NCBI GenBank assembly: GCA_902826695.1
Contig: CADEFU010000001.1
Location: 235,764 to 299,763, forward strand
DNA from: an uncultured Alphaproteobacteria bacterium
GTDB lineage: Bacteria; Pseudomonadota; Alphaproteobacteria; Micropepsales; Micropepsaceae
Direction: 5' to 3'
DNA: 64,000 nt
Shown: piece by piece, positions 31,948 to 38,680 of the stretch
Position numbering within the stretch: position 1 is the stretch's first letter
Layout of the letters: each line of letters opens with the position of its first letter
Program-made: the position numbers and the translations under genes
Notes under the pieces: generated by a model
What the model was told of the DNA's origin: nothing
Seen by the model: the letters and a program-made list of their open reading frames with translations, nothing else
Database searches by the model: none

Positions 31948-32583
31948 CTAACGACCCTTCACCGCGACCGCCACCTCGTTGCGGCGGAAGAACGGCAGCG
32001 TCCACGGCGGATCGTAGAGCCACGTTACCGGCGCGCCTGCAACGCTCCAGCGCGAATTCTCCAGCCCGCGCAGCAACTCCGCGGTTCGCTGAGCGACGGC
32101 CTCAGTGCTGCGGCTGTTCGAGAAACGTAACACCGCCATCGTCTCGCCGGGCACCTGCACGATTTGAACGGCCGGATTGTTCGGCTTTGGCAGCGTTTCG
32201 AGCGTGTACTTTGCCGGCATGAAGAACCGCACGCGCCAAGCGCTGCCTTCACGCGTTTGGGAGACGGGCGCGGTCATCGCGATTTTCTCGTTGCGCTCCT
32301 GCGCGACCGGTGCCGTCATGTCGATCTTTGCGCGCGCTGTGTTGTTGCCGAAGATGTAATCCGCGAGCGGACGAAACCCGTTCGAGCGTGCGTCTTCCTC
32401 GTCGCCTTGGACAATGACGTCAGCGGCCAGCCGCGGTCCGTACTGCCGAATTTCGATGACGCCGACTTTGTCCACGACTGTGAAACGCGGCTCTTCGGTG
32501 TCCGCGCGCGCCGGCGAAAGCGTTGCGCTCATCATGGTTGCCAGGGCAGCGACCGCGGCGATCGTGGGAAACAAACGGCTCAT
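31948..32583 (-). CDS. Secreted SOUL heme-binding family protein
   Basis: The 211-residue protein has a signal peptide ending SPARA and a SOUL/HBP domain, recognised by EEPRFTVVDKVGVIEIRQYGP, FRPLADYIFGNN, KIDMTAPV, KIAMTAPVSQ and the end YDPPWTLPFFRRNEVAV. SOUL proteins bind heme or related tetrapyrroles. It is the last gene of the minus-strand run that starts with the small membrane protein and folE. A hairpin separates it from the fasciclin gene, so it may be expressed by partial read-through. Confidence 0.92.
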   Translation of the reverse strand: MSRLFPTIAAVAALATMMSATLSPARADTEEPRFTVVDKVGVIEIRQYGPRLAADVIVQGDEEDARSNGFRPLADYIFGNNTARAKIDMTAPVAQERNEKIAMTAPVSQTREGSAWRVRFFMPAKYTLETLPKPNNPAVQIVQVPGETMAVLRFSNSRSTEAVAQRTAELLRGLENSRWSVAGAPVTWLYDPPWTLPFFRRNEVAVAVKGR

Positions 32584-32610
32584 CTTCGAATTCCTTCCTA
32601 TGCTTGTTCG

Positions 32611-32632
32611 GAGCCGGATGACGCCCCGGCTC
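32611..32632 (-). terminator. Hairpin between the fasciclin and SOUL genes
   Basis: GAGCCGG pairs with CCGGCTC around an 8-nt loop on the leftward strand, about 40 bp past the fasciclin stop. No T-run follows, so it is either a weak terminator or a processing or stabilising hairpin. Confidence 0.5.
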
Positions 32633-32673
32633 CGCTGAAGGAACCGAGGCGCCGCCCGGAGAGGCTGCCTGCG

Positions 32674-33186
32674 TTAGTTTGCCGGCAGCAGAACCTTGTC
32701 AATGACATGGATCACGCCGTTGCTGGCGCCCACGTCAGCGCTGACGACGTTTGCGCCACCGACGATCACGCCGCGGGTCGCATCGATGGCGATCGTTCCG
32801 CCCTGCAACGTCGCGGGCGAGGTCAGCTTCTTGCCCGCAAGTGCCGAGGATTCGATCTTCGCCGGAATGACGTGGTACTTCAGAACGGCTTGCAATTTCG
32901 CCTTGTTCTCAGGCTTCAGCAGGCTTTCGACCGTGCCGGCCGGCAGTGCGGCGAACGCCGCGTTCGTCGGTGCGAAGACGGTGAACGGGCCAGCACCATT
33001 CAGCGCGTCTACGAGGTCGGCCGCCTTGAGGGCGGTCACGAGCGTCGAGAAGTCGGGGTTCGACAGTGCGACGTCAACAATCGTATTCGAAGGTTTCTTG
33101 TACACGCCGCCGGCGATGGCGGCCGGGGCCGCGACGACTGGAATCACGAGCGCGATGGCGAGCATCGCTTTGCGAAAGAATGACAT
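32674..33186 (-). CDS. Secreted fasciclin (FAS1) domain protein
   Basis: The 170-residue protein has a signal peptide (MSFFRKAMLAIALVIPVVAAPAAIA) and a single FAS1 domain with the H1 box (GPFTVFAPTNAAFAALP), the YHVIP strand and the H2 box (NGVIHVIDKVLLP). FAS1 proteins mediate adhesion or are secreted stress proteins; in alphaproteobacteria single-domain forms are often stress induced. A perfect TGATCC-N18-TAAGA promoter lies 62 bp upstream, so ECF sigma control is likely. Confidence 0.94.
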   Translation of the reverse strand: MSFFRKAMLAIALVIPVVAAPAAIAGGVYKKPSNTIVDVALSNPDFSTLVTALKAADLVDALNGAGPFTVFAPTNAAFAALPAGTVESLLKPENKAKLQAVLKYHVIPAKIESSALAGKKLTSPATLQGGTIAIDATRGVIVGGANVVSADVGASNGVIHVIDKVLLPAN

Positions 33187-33247
33187 TGTCTTCTCCTTGG
33201 TTGGTGAAGGTTGCGGGCAGTTTCGTTTTCGCCCGCAAACTGTCCGG

Positions 33248-33276
33248 TCTTACGCGCGCTCAAGATTGGCGGATCA
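33248..33276 (-). promoter_or_regulatory. ECF sigma E-type promoter of the fasciclin gene
   Basis: On the minus strand the sequence is TGATCC (33271-33276), an 18-bp spacer, then TAAGA (33248-33252). This is the consensus I know for the Rhodobacter-type sigma E (RpoE-ChrR, ECF11) that answers singlet oxygen. The -10 element is 62 bp before the fasciclin ATG. Confidence 0.7.
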
Positions 33277-33372
33277 GAAAGCGGGCGAAGTTTGTTTTAA
33301 GTTTTCGCTCTTGAAAGCGTTGCGCGCCGCGCTAGACGCACTGCCACGCGGTGTTGATGTTTTCGCGCGGCC

Positions 33373-33903
33373 TCAGCGTGCCTGCGGCCGCATTGTGATA
33401 TCGACGCGTCCGACACGAAGACCGAACTTCGATACGACCGCCTTGTTTGCGATGGACCCGTCGGCGTTCAAGTAGAGCAGATCCTGGAATCGAACGTCGA
33501 TGTTGCCGATCCCGGTCGATAGCGTGACGACATAGTCAAGCCGCACGCCATTTCCGTCTTGACGGACCTCGGCGGTGTCGATGACGTCTTCACGGATGCC
33601 GCTAAATACGCCGTCGCCGGTCTTTGTCAGGTGCCAAGTTTTGCGCTCTTGAAGGCCGTCGCTGTAGGTGAAGTCTTCGACCAGCGTCAGCACCTTTCCG
33701 TCCCAAGCGCCGTCGATCACGACCGAGAACTTCGTCTCGCCACCTGTGATGCTGTTGACGAAAACGCCGTCGCCGAGCGTGCGTCCGCTGAGCGCCTGTT
33801 CCAGCACCAGTTTCTTTGCAGGCAGCGGCGCGGAAAACTCCGGCATCGATGCGCACCCGGAAAGAAACACACCTGTCATCAGTAGAACCTTCAGTCGCCG
33901 CAC
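33373..33903 (-). CDS. DUF3833 family lipoprotein
   Basis: The 176-residue protein starts with a lipoprotein signal (MRRLKVLLMTGVFLSGCAS; lipobox LSGC), so it is anchored in a membrane. The body matches DUF3833 (GDGVFVNSITGGETKFSVVIDGAWDGKVLTLVEDFTYSDG, and WHLTKTGDGVF). I chose the GTG at 33903 because it has a GAGAGG site and gives a clean lipoprotein signal; the ATG at 33933 would add ten residues. The family often travels with light-responsive or stress genes (SDR, photolyase, folE). A TGATCC-N18-TAGCT promoter candidate lies 40 bp upstream. Confidence 0.86.
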   Translation of the reverse strand: MRRLKVLLMTGVFLSGCASMPEFSAPLPAKKLVLEQALSGRTLGDGVFVNSITGGETKFSVVIDGAWDGKVLTLVEDFTYSDGLQERKTWHLTKTGDGVFSGIREDVIDTAEVRQDGNGVRLDYVVTLSTGIGNIDVRFQDLLYLNADGSIANKAVVSKFGLRVGRVDITMRPQAR

Positions 33904-33943
33904 GGCGCCTACCTCTCGTTCAAAAGACTGCATACTCGCAGAG

Positions 33944-33972
33944 AGCTACGGGTGGTTGGCCTTGTCGGATCA
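33944..33972 (-). promoter_or_regulatory. ECF sigma E-like promoter candidate of the DUF3833 gene
   Basis: TGATCC (33967-33972) is followed after exactly 18 bp by TAGCT (33944-33948) on the leftward strand. The -35 is perfect and the -10 matches TAAGA only at TA plus weak positions. It lies 40 bp before the DUF3833 start. Confidence 0.45.
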
Positions 33973-33997
33973 TCGACGCAGCGCCGCACGCTAGGCG

Positions 33998-34723
33998 CTA
34001 CCAAGGCAAATCGTTGCCGCGCCAATCCATAAACGCGCCGTTCTGGCGGGGGGTGAGTGCTGCGATTACGTCCAACAGATGCCGGGCGGCGGCATCGGGT
34101 GAGCGAACTTCGAGGCCGCGTTTGGCAAAAGGCTTGGAGAGCGGGGTTTCCACCGTGCCGGGATGAAGCGCCACGCAAACGGCGTCCGGCCGCGAGCGCG
34201 CGAGCTCGATCGATGCGGTCCGCACGATCTGGTTGAGCGCGGCTTTCGATGCTCGGTAGCTGTGCCATCCGCCCAACTGGTTGTCGCCAATGCTTCCGAC
34301 TTTCGCCGAAAGCAGCGCGAACACAGCTTTGCCTGTTTTCGGTAGCAGCGGCAGAAAGTGCTTCAATAGAAGGGCAGGGCCGATCGCGTTTACGGCGAAC
34401 GCTTTGGCCATGTGTTCAGGCGACAGGTCGCGCAGGCTCCGTTCCGGTCGGGTGCCGGCATCGTGCAAAAACCCAGTGGCGACGAACATGAGCCGAAGCG
34501 GAAGTTCCGTCTCGGACGCGTGCCTTGCTGCGGCCTCGATGCTGCGCTCGTCGGTGAGGTCGAGCGGTGCCGCACCGCTTCGTGTCAGACGCAACGTGCG
34601 CGCGAAGACGGCGCCTTCGTCCAGTGCTGCGGCCACCGCAGATCCGATGCCACCACCGGCGCCTGCGACGATTGCAAGCCCGCCAGGGGGAAATGCGTTC
34701 TCGAGCAAAGGCGTGTCCTTCAA
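33998..34723 (-). CDS. Short-chain dehydrogenase (CsgA/C-factor-like)
   Basis: This SDR of 241 residues has the cofactor motif AGAGGGIGSAV, the catalytic Ser region (LLSAKVGSIGDN) and the YRASK motif with Tyr and Lys. The sequence around it (GGWHSYRASKAALNQIVRTASIEL, VALHPGTVETPLSKPF) matches the C-factor/CsgA-like subfamily. In other bacteria this subfamily is found next to folE, BLUF or photolyase genes. The substrate is unknown. It is 24 bp downstream of the BLUF gene in the same leftward unit. Confidence 0.92.
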   Translation of the reverse strand: MKDTPLLENAFPPGGLAIVAGAGGGIGSAVAAALDEGAVFARTLRLTRSGAAPLDLTDERSIEAAARHASETELPLRLMFVATGFLHDAGTRPERSLRDLSPEHMAKAFAVNAIGPALLLKHFLPLLPKTGKAVFALLSAKVGSIGDNQLGGWHSYRASKAALNQIVRTASIELARSRPDAVCVALHPGTVETPLSKPFAKRGLEVRSPDAAARHLLDVIAALTPRQNGAFMDWRGNDLPW

Positions 34724-34747
34724 TCGCAGCGGCGCTGGGTGCCCGCG

Positions 34748-35182
34748 CTAACCTTGCTCGCTGCGCCCCGCGATCGCGGCGGTTGCCACCAGTTCTTCGA
34801 GCAACGCCATTGTTGCGGCGCCGGGTGCGCTAAACGGGTTCAAAACCGGCCGTTCGAAGTATTTCAGCAGCAGCGATTGGTTGATCTTGGCAACATGGAC
34901 CTGACCCATGGTCCAATTGCCGAAGCGCCGCGCGGCGATCTCTTCGTAGCAGAGCAGCTTGACGTCTTTGTGGCGCGGGTCGCGGACTATCGCGTGATAG
35001 AGGTCGCAGACGGCGTCCCGCCCGCCTTCGAGCACCTGGATGAAAACATCGTCTGCCACGCATAGTAGGCCGGTTATTCCGGCTGCCGGGTTTTTCTTGC
35101 GCGATTGGGTCAAAATGGCGTCGGCGACGCCTTGCGTTAGCGCGGTCGCCGGGCGGCTGGCATAGAGAAGGCGGACGAGCAT
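34748..35182 (-). CDS. BLUF-domain blue-light photoreceptor
   Basis: This 144-residue stand-alone BLUF protein binds FAD and senses blue light. The photocycle residues are in place: Tyr7 (LLYASR), Asn31, Gln49 (FIQVLEGG), and Trp90/Met92 (NWTMG). There is no EAL or other output domain, only a short C-terminal helical tail, so it must act by protein-protein contact. It sits 11 bp downstream of folE and 24 bp upstream of an SDR gene on the same strand, so it is probably cotranscribed with them. Confidence 0.94.
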   Translation of the reverse strand: MLVRLLYASRPATALTQGVADAILTQSRKKNPAAGITGLLCVADDVFIQVLEGGRDAVCDLYHAIVRDPRHKDVKLLCYEEIAARRFGNWTMGQVHVAKINQSLLLKYFERPVLNPFSAPGAATMALLEELVATAAIAGRSEQG

Positions 35183-35193
35183 GCTGTCGTTCC

Positions 35194-35895
35194 TTAGTCT
35201 TTGAGATTGAGTAGCGACAGGAACTCACGCCGAAGCGTGTGATCCTTCAAGAAAGACCCGCGCATCACGCTGTTGATCATTTTCGACGCGTTGTCCTTCA
35301 CGCCGCGCCAGTGCATGCAATGGTGATCAGCCTCCATCACGATCGCCAGCCCGTCCGGGCGGACCTTTTCGATCAGCACGTCGGCGAGTTGCGTGATCGC
35401 CTCTTCCTGAATCTGCGGCCGCGACATGATCCACTCGGCAAGCCGGGAGTACTTCGACAAGCCGATGAGATTCGAGTGCTCGTTCGGCATCAAGCCGATC
35501 CAAAGCCTTCCCATGATCGGGCAGAAGTGGTGGCTGCAGGCGCTGCGAATTGTGATCGGGCCTACGATCATGAGCTCGTTCAGCGCTTCGACGTTCGGGA
35601 ATTCTGTGACTTTCGGTTCGCTTGCGTAGCGGCCGCGAAACACTTCCGTCAGGTACATCTTCGCGACGCGCCGCGCGGTCTCTTGCGTGTTGTGGTCACT
35701 CTCGGTGTCGATCACCAAGCTTTCCAGCACGCCTTTGAATTTTGTCTGCACTTCTTCGAGCAATGCATCCAGTTCGCCGGGTTCAACGAACGCTGAAATG
35801 TTGTCATTTGCGTGAAAGCGCCGTTTCGCACGCAGGATTCGAGATCTTATGCGTGCCGAAACGGGTTCGGCCGGTGTCGACTTCGTAGCATCCAT
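35194..35895 (-). CDS. folE: GTP cyclohydrolase I
   Basis: The 233-residue enzyme converts GTP to 7,8-dihydroneopterin triphosphate, the first step to folate and pterins. Signature segments are present: the zinc-site SACSHHFCPIMG and HHCMHWRGV, IGLSKYSRL and PQIQEEAITQLADVL. The N-terminal 50 residues are a basic, variable extension. I start it at the ATG at 35895 (MDATKSTPAE), 5 bp after the upstream small membrane protein; the longer frame is read-through. Its placement with a BLUF protein suggests a pterin supply for light stress, since photolyases and cryptochromes use pterin cofactors. Confidence 0.94.
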   Translation of the reverse strand: MDATKSTPAEPVSARIRSRILRAKRRFHANDNISAFVEPGELDALLEEVQTKFKGVLESLVIDTESDHNTQETARRVAKMYLTEVFRGRYASEPKVTEFPNVEALNELMIVGPITIRSACSHHFCPIMGRLWIGLMPNEHSNLIGLSKYSRLAEWIMSRPQIQEEAITQLADVLIEKVRPDGLAIVMEADHHCMHWRGVKDNASKMINSVMRGSFLKDHTLRREFLSLLNLKD

Positions 35896-35900
35896 TTCTT

Positions 35901-36206
35901 TCAAGCGCCCCACACGTCGTCGTATCGCGCCGTGCCGTCTTTGACCGGGTGGTCGCGGTAAGTCGCCGTGCGGACCTGTTCGAGGCTCGTGGACCTGAAT
36001 ACGAATGCCGTTGCCATTGCGCCCAAAAGAACGCCGATGTGCAGCACGACTAGCTCGCCATACGAAACCCAGGCCCCGGCGCCCGCGCAGAAGATCGTGG
36101 TCCACATCATCGACAAGCTAACCATGATTTGGAATCGTTGGGCAGTTGGCAGCGCGGCCAGAGGATTGATGCGCTCGTCCATGATTAAGCGGTACATTGC
36201 GGCCAT
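35901..36206 (-). CDS. Small membrane protein, first gene of the folE unit
   Basis: The 101-residue protein has two hydrophobic helices (FQIMVSLSMMWTTIFCAGAGAWVSY and VVLHIGVLLGAMATAFVFRST) and a cytoplasmic C-terminal tail ending in YRDHPVKDGTARYDDVWGA. I do not recognise a named family. It starts the leftward unit with folE (5-bp gap). A TGATCC-N18-TATCCC promoter candidate lies 21 bp before its ATG. Confidence 0.72.
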   Translation of the reverse strand: MAAMYRLIMDERINPLAALPTAQRFQIMVSLSMMWTTIFCAGAGAWVSYGELVVLHIGVLLGAMATAFVFRSTSLEQVRTATYRDHPVKDGTARYDDVWGA

Positions 36207-36227
36207 GAGATTGCTCCGACGTTGTGG

Positions 36228-36257
36228 GGGATACGTGGGGTCCGGCCGCTTGGATCA
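36228..36257 (-). promoter_or_regulatory. ECF sigma E-like promoter candidate of the folE-BLUF unit
   Basis: TGATCC (36252-36257) and TATCCC (36228-36233) are separated by exactly 18 bp on the leftward strand. The -35 is perfect and the -10 shares only TA with TAAGA. The -10 ends 21 bp before the small membrane protein ATG, a normal promoter distance. Confidence 0.4.
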
Positions 36258-36386
36258 TTGCGCAGCCGACCGGTCGCGACGGCGCCCGTGGCTGGGTGCT
36301 GCCTAGTCGCCCGGCGGTAGGATCGAGCCGACTTGCCAAACAGGGCATAGCGGGACACGCTGGGCTGCTTTGGAGGAACGGTCGAT

Positions 36387-36824
36387 ATGTCCGAGATGAC
36401 TGGGATTGAGCCGCTGCTGACGATGCCGCCGGTGATCATCTTTGCGCTCTATGTGGCTGCGAATGCCGCATTGCTGTTGATCCTGGCGGTGCTAACCACG
36501 CGGGCCAGGCGTGCGACGGGAACGTCGCTCGGCGACGGAGGCAATGCGCGGGTGGCGCAGGCCATGCGCGCGCACGGCAATGCCGCCGAGTACATTCCGA
36601 TCGGGCTGATCCTTCTCTACACGCTCACACTGGTGCAGGCGCCGACTTGGGTCTTGCATCTGCACGGCGGGATGCTGACGCTCGGGCGGGTGTTTCACGC
36701 ACTGGGGCTGCACGCCAGCGCGGGCGTGTCGATCGGGCGCTTTCTCGGCATGATCTTGACGTGGGCGTCGATGGCTATCGCAATCGTGGGCGTGGTTGCC
36801 TATGCGGAGAGGATGCCGCTGTAG
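36387..36824 (+). CDS. MAPEG-family membrane protein
   Basis: This 145-residue, four-helix membrane protein belongs to MAPEG (membrane-associated proteins in eicosanoid and glutathione metabolism). The signature RAHGNAAEYIPIGLILLYTL is present, with Arg and Glu at positions used for glutathione binding. Bacterial members have glutathione transferase or peroxidase-like activity, and many are uncharacterised. It is divergent from the folE unit and convergent with ccmI. Confidence 0.9.
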   Translation: MSEMTGIEPLLTMPPVIIFALYVAANAALLLILAVLTTRARRATGTSLGDGGNARVAQAMRAHGNAAEYIPIGLILLYTLTLVQAPTWVLHLHGGMLTLGRVFHALGLHASAGVSIGRFLGMILTWASMAIAIVGVVAYAERMPL

Positions 36825-36831
36825 CGGGCAC

Positions 36832-37683
36832 TTAAGGAACCGCTGCTTTCGGGTCGAGTTTGAGTTTCGTCGCCAGATCCTGCGCCTGCGCGCGCAGGCC
36901 CGGGAGCCAGTCGGCGTCGGCGGGGGCTTCGCGGATGATTTGGATCCAAAGGTCGAGCGCCTCTTTTTCTTTGCCGGTTTGGACGAGGCTCATGCCTTTG
37001 TAGAATCGTGCGCGGGGGTCTTTTGGGTCGCGCTTTAGCGCTTCTTCGAATGCGGCGAGGGCGTCGGGTGTGATGGTGCCTTCGGCGTCTTGGACGAGAG
37101 CTTCGCCATATTGCGAGCGGAGCGCGGCGTTGCCGGGGTCGAGCGTGACCGCGCGAGCGAGCGCGTCGATGCCCTCTTTGACGCGGCCGAGTTGGAGGTA
37201 GGACCAGCCCAGCATGCGCCAGCCTTTGGCATCGTTCGGTCGCGACTTCAGTTTTGCGGCCAAGCCTTCGACCATGCCGTTGATCTCGGCGAGCATTTGG
37301 TTGCTGGAGGCGTTGCTCTCCGCATTGGCGTCGTAAAAGCGCGAGGGCAGGGTTGGGCTGCCAATTGCGAAGTAGGTCGCCAGCGAGAGCGCGACGATCG
37401 CGACACCGACTGCGATCGCGGCGGGGCGCGATGGCGTGCTGGCTTGTGACCGAGCTTGCGGGTCGGACGTGGCGAGGATGCGGCGCTTGATTTCGTTGCG
37501 GGCGGCTTCGGCCTCGGCGGTCGAAATAAGCCCGCGCTCGAGGTCGGCATCGAGTTCTTTGAGTTGGTCGCGGTAGACGGCGAGGTCGGTGGCGCGGCCC
37601 GTTGTTTTAGGTTGGCGCAGCAGCGGCGGCAGCGTTAGTACGAGCGCGAAGCCCACGAGGAGTGCGAAGAAGAGCCAGATCAT
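36832..37683 (-). CDS. ccmI: Cytochrome c maturation protein CcmI (CycH)
   Basis: The 283-residue protein has an N-terminal membrane segment (MIWLFFALLVGFALVLTL), the DUF/CcmI N-domain DLAVYRDQLKELDADLERGLISTAEAEAARNEIKRRIL, a second helix (AAIAVGVAIVALSLATYFAIG) and a periplasmic TPR region (GWRMLGWSYLQLGRVKEGIDALARAVTLDPGN). It chaperones apocytochrome c for heme ligation. It is the last gene of ccmF-ccmG-ccmH-ccmI and overlaps ccmH by 4 bp. Confidence 0.93.
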   Translation of the reverse strand: MIWLFFALLVGFALVLTLPPLLRQPKTTGRATDLAVYRDQLKELDADLERGLISTAEAEAARNEIKRRILATSDPQARSQASTPSRPAAIAVGVAIVALSLATYFAIGSPTLPSRFYDANAESNASSNQMLAEINGMVEGLAAKLKSRPNDAKGWRMLGWSYLQLGRVKEGIDALARAVTLDPGNAALRSQYGEALVQDAEGTITPDALAAFEEALKRDPKDPRARFYKGMSLVQTGKEKEALDLWIQIIREAPADADWLPGLRAQAQDLATKLKLDPKAAVP

Positions 37684-38144
37684 GGCGCTTCGTCCAGTTT
37701 GCGCTGCACGGCGTCTTCCTCCGTGGGGGTGAGCGCGGCGGCTGTCGCTGGCTGGCGCGCGAGGCCGCGAAGATAGGCCCAGGCCGCGAGTGCGCCGAGG
37801 CCCGTTATCGCGAACGGCGCGAGCCAGAGGATGAACGTGTCGCCTTCGACCGGCGGGCTGAGCAGCACGAACTTGCCGTAACGCGCGACAACGAAAGCGC
37901 GGACTTCATCGTCGGTGTCGCCGGCCTTGATGCGTTCGCGCACGAGCACGCGCATGTCGCGTGCAAGCGGTGCGTCGGAGTCGTCGATGGATTGGTTTTG
38001 GCACACGACGCAGCGCAATTCCTGCGTCAACGCGCGGGCACGGGTTTCGAGCGCAGGGTCTGCGAGTACCTCGTCGGGCTCGACGGCGCGGGCTAGCGAA
38101 CACGACAGAGTTAGAGCCAAGAGCAGCAATGCGAGGCGAATCAT
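37680..38144 (-). CDS. ccmH: Cytochrome c maturation protein CcmH (CycL)
   Basis: This 154-residue thiol-redox protein has a signal peptide, the LRCVVCQNQSIDDSDAPLARDMR motif with the reactive CxxC, and a C-terminal transmembrane helix (LAPFAITGLGALAAWAYL). It reduces the apocytochrome CxxCH thiols for heme attachment. It overlaps ccmG by 4 bp upstream and ccmI by 4 bp downstream. Confidence 0.95.
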   Translation of the reverse strand: MIRLALLLLALTLSCSLARAVEPDEVLADPALETRARALTQELRCVVCQNQSIDDSDAPLARDMRVLVRERIKAGDTDDEVRAFVVARYGKFVLLSPPVEGDTFILWLAPFAITGLGALAAWAYLRGLARQPATAAALTPTEEDAVQRKLDEAP

Positions 38145-38677
38145 GTTTCCGCCTCAAGCTGCTTGACCAGCGGTTCGAGTATGTTCGTCCAGGTGTAGTC
38201 GTCGATGGCGCCGACGTGCTTGTAGCGGATGCGGCCCTTTTTATCGATGACGTAGGTCTCCGGCGCGCCGGTGACGCCAAGGTCGATAGCGGTGCGGCCG
38301 ATGCGGTCGTCGGCGATCGTCGCGTAGGGGTTGCCGAGTTCTTCCAGCCACTGCTTCAACTCGTCGGGCTTGTCCTTCCAGGCGAGGCCGATGATTTCGG
38401 CGCGCTTTTCCATGGCCAGCTTCAGCAGCACCGGGTGTTCGACGCGGCAGGTGATGCACCACGAGGCGAAGATGTTGAGCAGCGTGACACGGCCTTTGAG
38501 GGTCTCCGGCGTGATGCGTTTTCCGTCATCGGGGAACGCCGGAAGGTCGAATGCGGGCAGCGGCTTGTCGATCAGGATGGATTTGATCGTACGTGTGTCG
38601 GTGCGGAGGCCGATTGCGAAATAGAGTGCGAGCGTTGCGAGGATCAGGACGGGGACGAGGGCGAGCCAGCGGGACAT
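38141..38677 (-). CDS. ccmG: Thiol:disulfide interchange protein CcmG/DsbE
   Basis: The 178-residue membrane-anchored thioredoxin-like protein has an N-terminal helix (LALVPVLILATLALYFAIGL), the active site SWCITC (CxxC) and the typical VTGAPETYVIDKKGRIRYKHVG segment with the cis-Pro. It keeps the c-type cytochrome maturation thiols reduced. It overlaps ccmH by 4 bp and begins 3 bp after the ccmF stop. Confidence 0.95.
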   Translation of the reverse strand: MSRWLALVPVLILATLALYFAIGLRTDTRTIKSILIDKPLPAFDLPAFPDDGKRITPETLKGRVTLLNIFASWCITCRVEHPVLLKLAMEKRAEIIGLAWKDKPDELKQWLEELGNPYATIADDRIGRTAIDLGVTGAPETYVIDKKGRIRYKHVGAIDDYTWTNILEPLVKQLEAET

Positions 38678-38680
38678 CGA

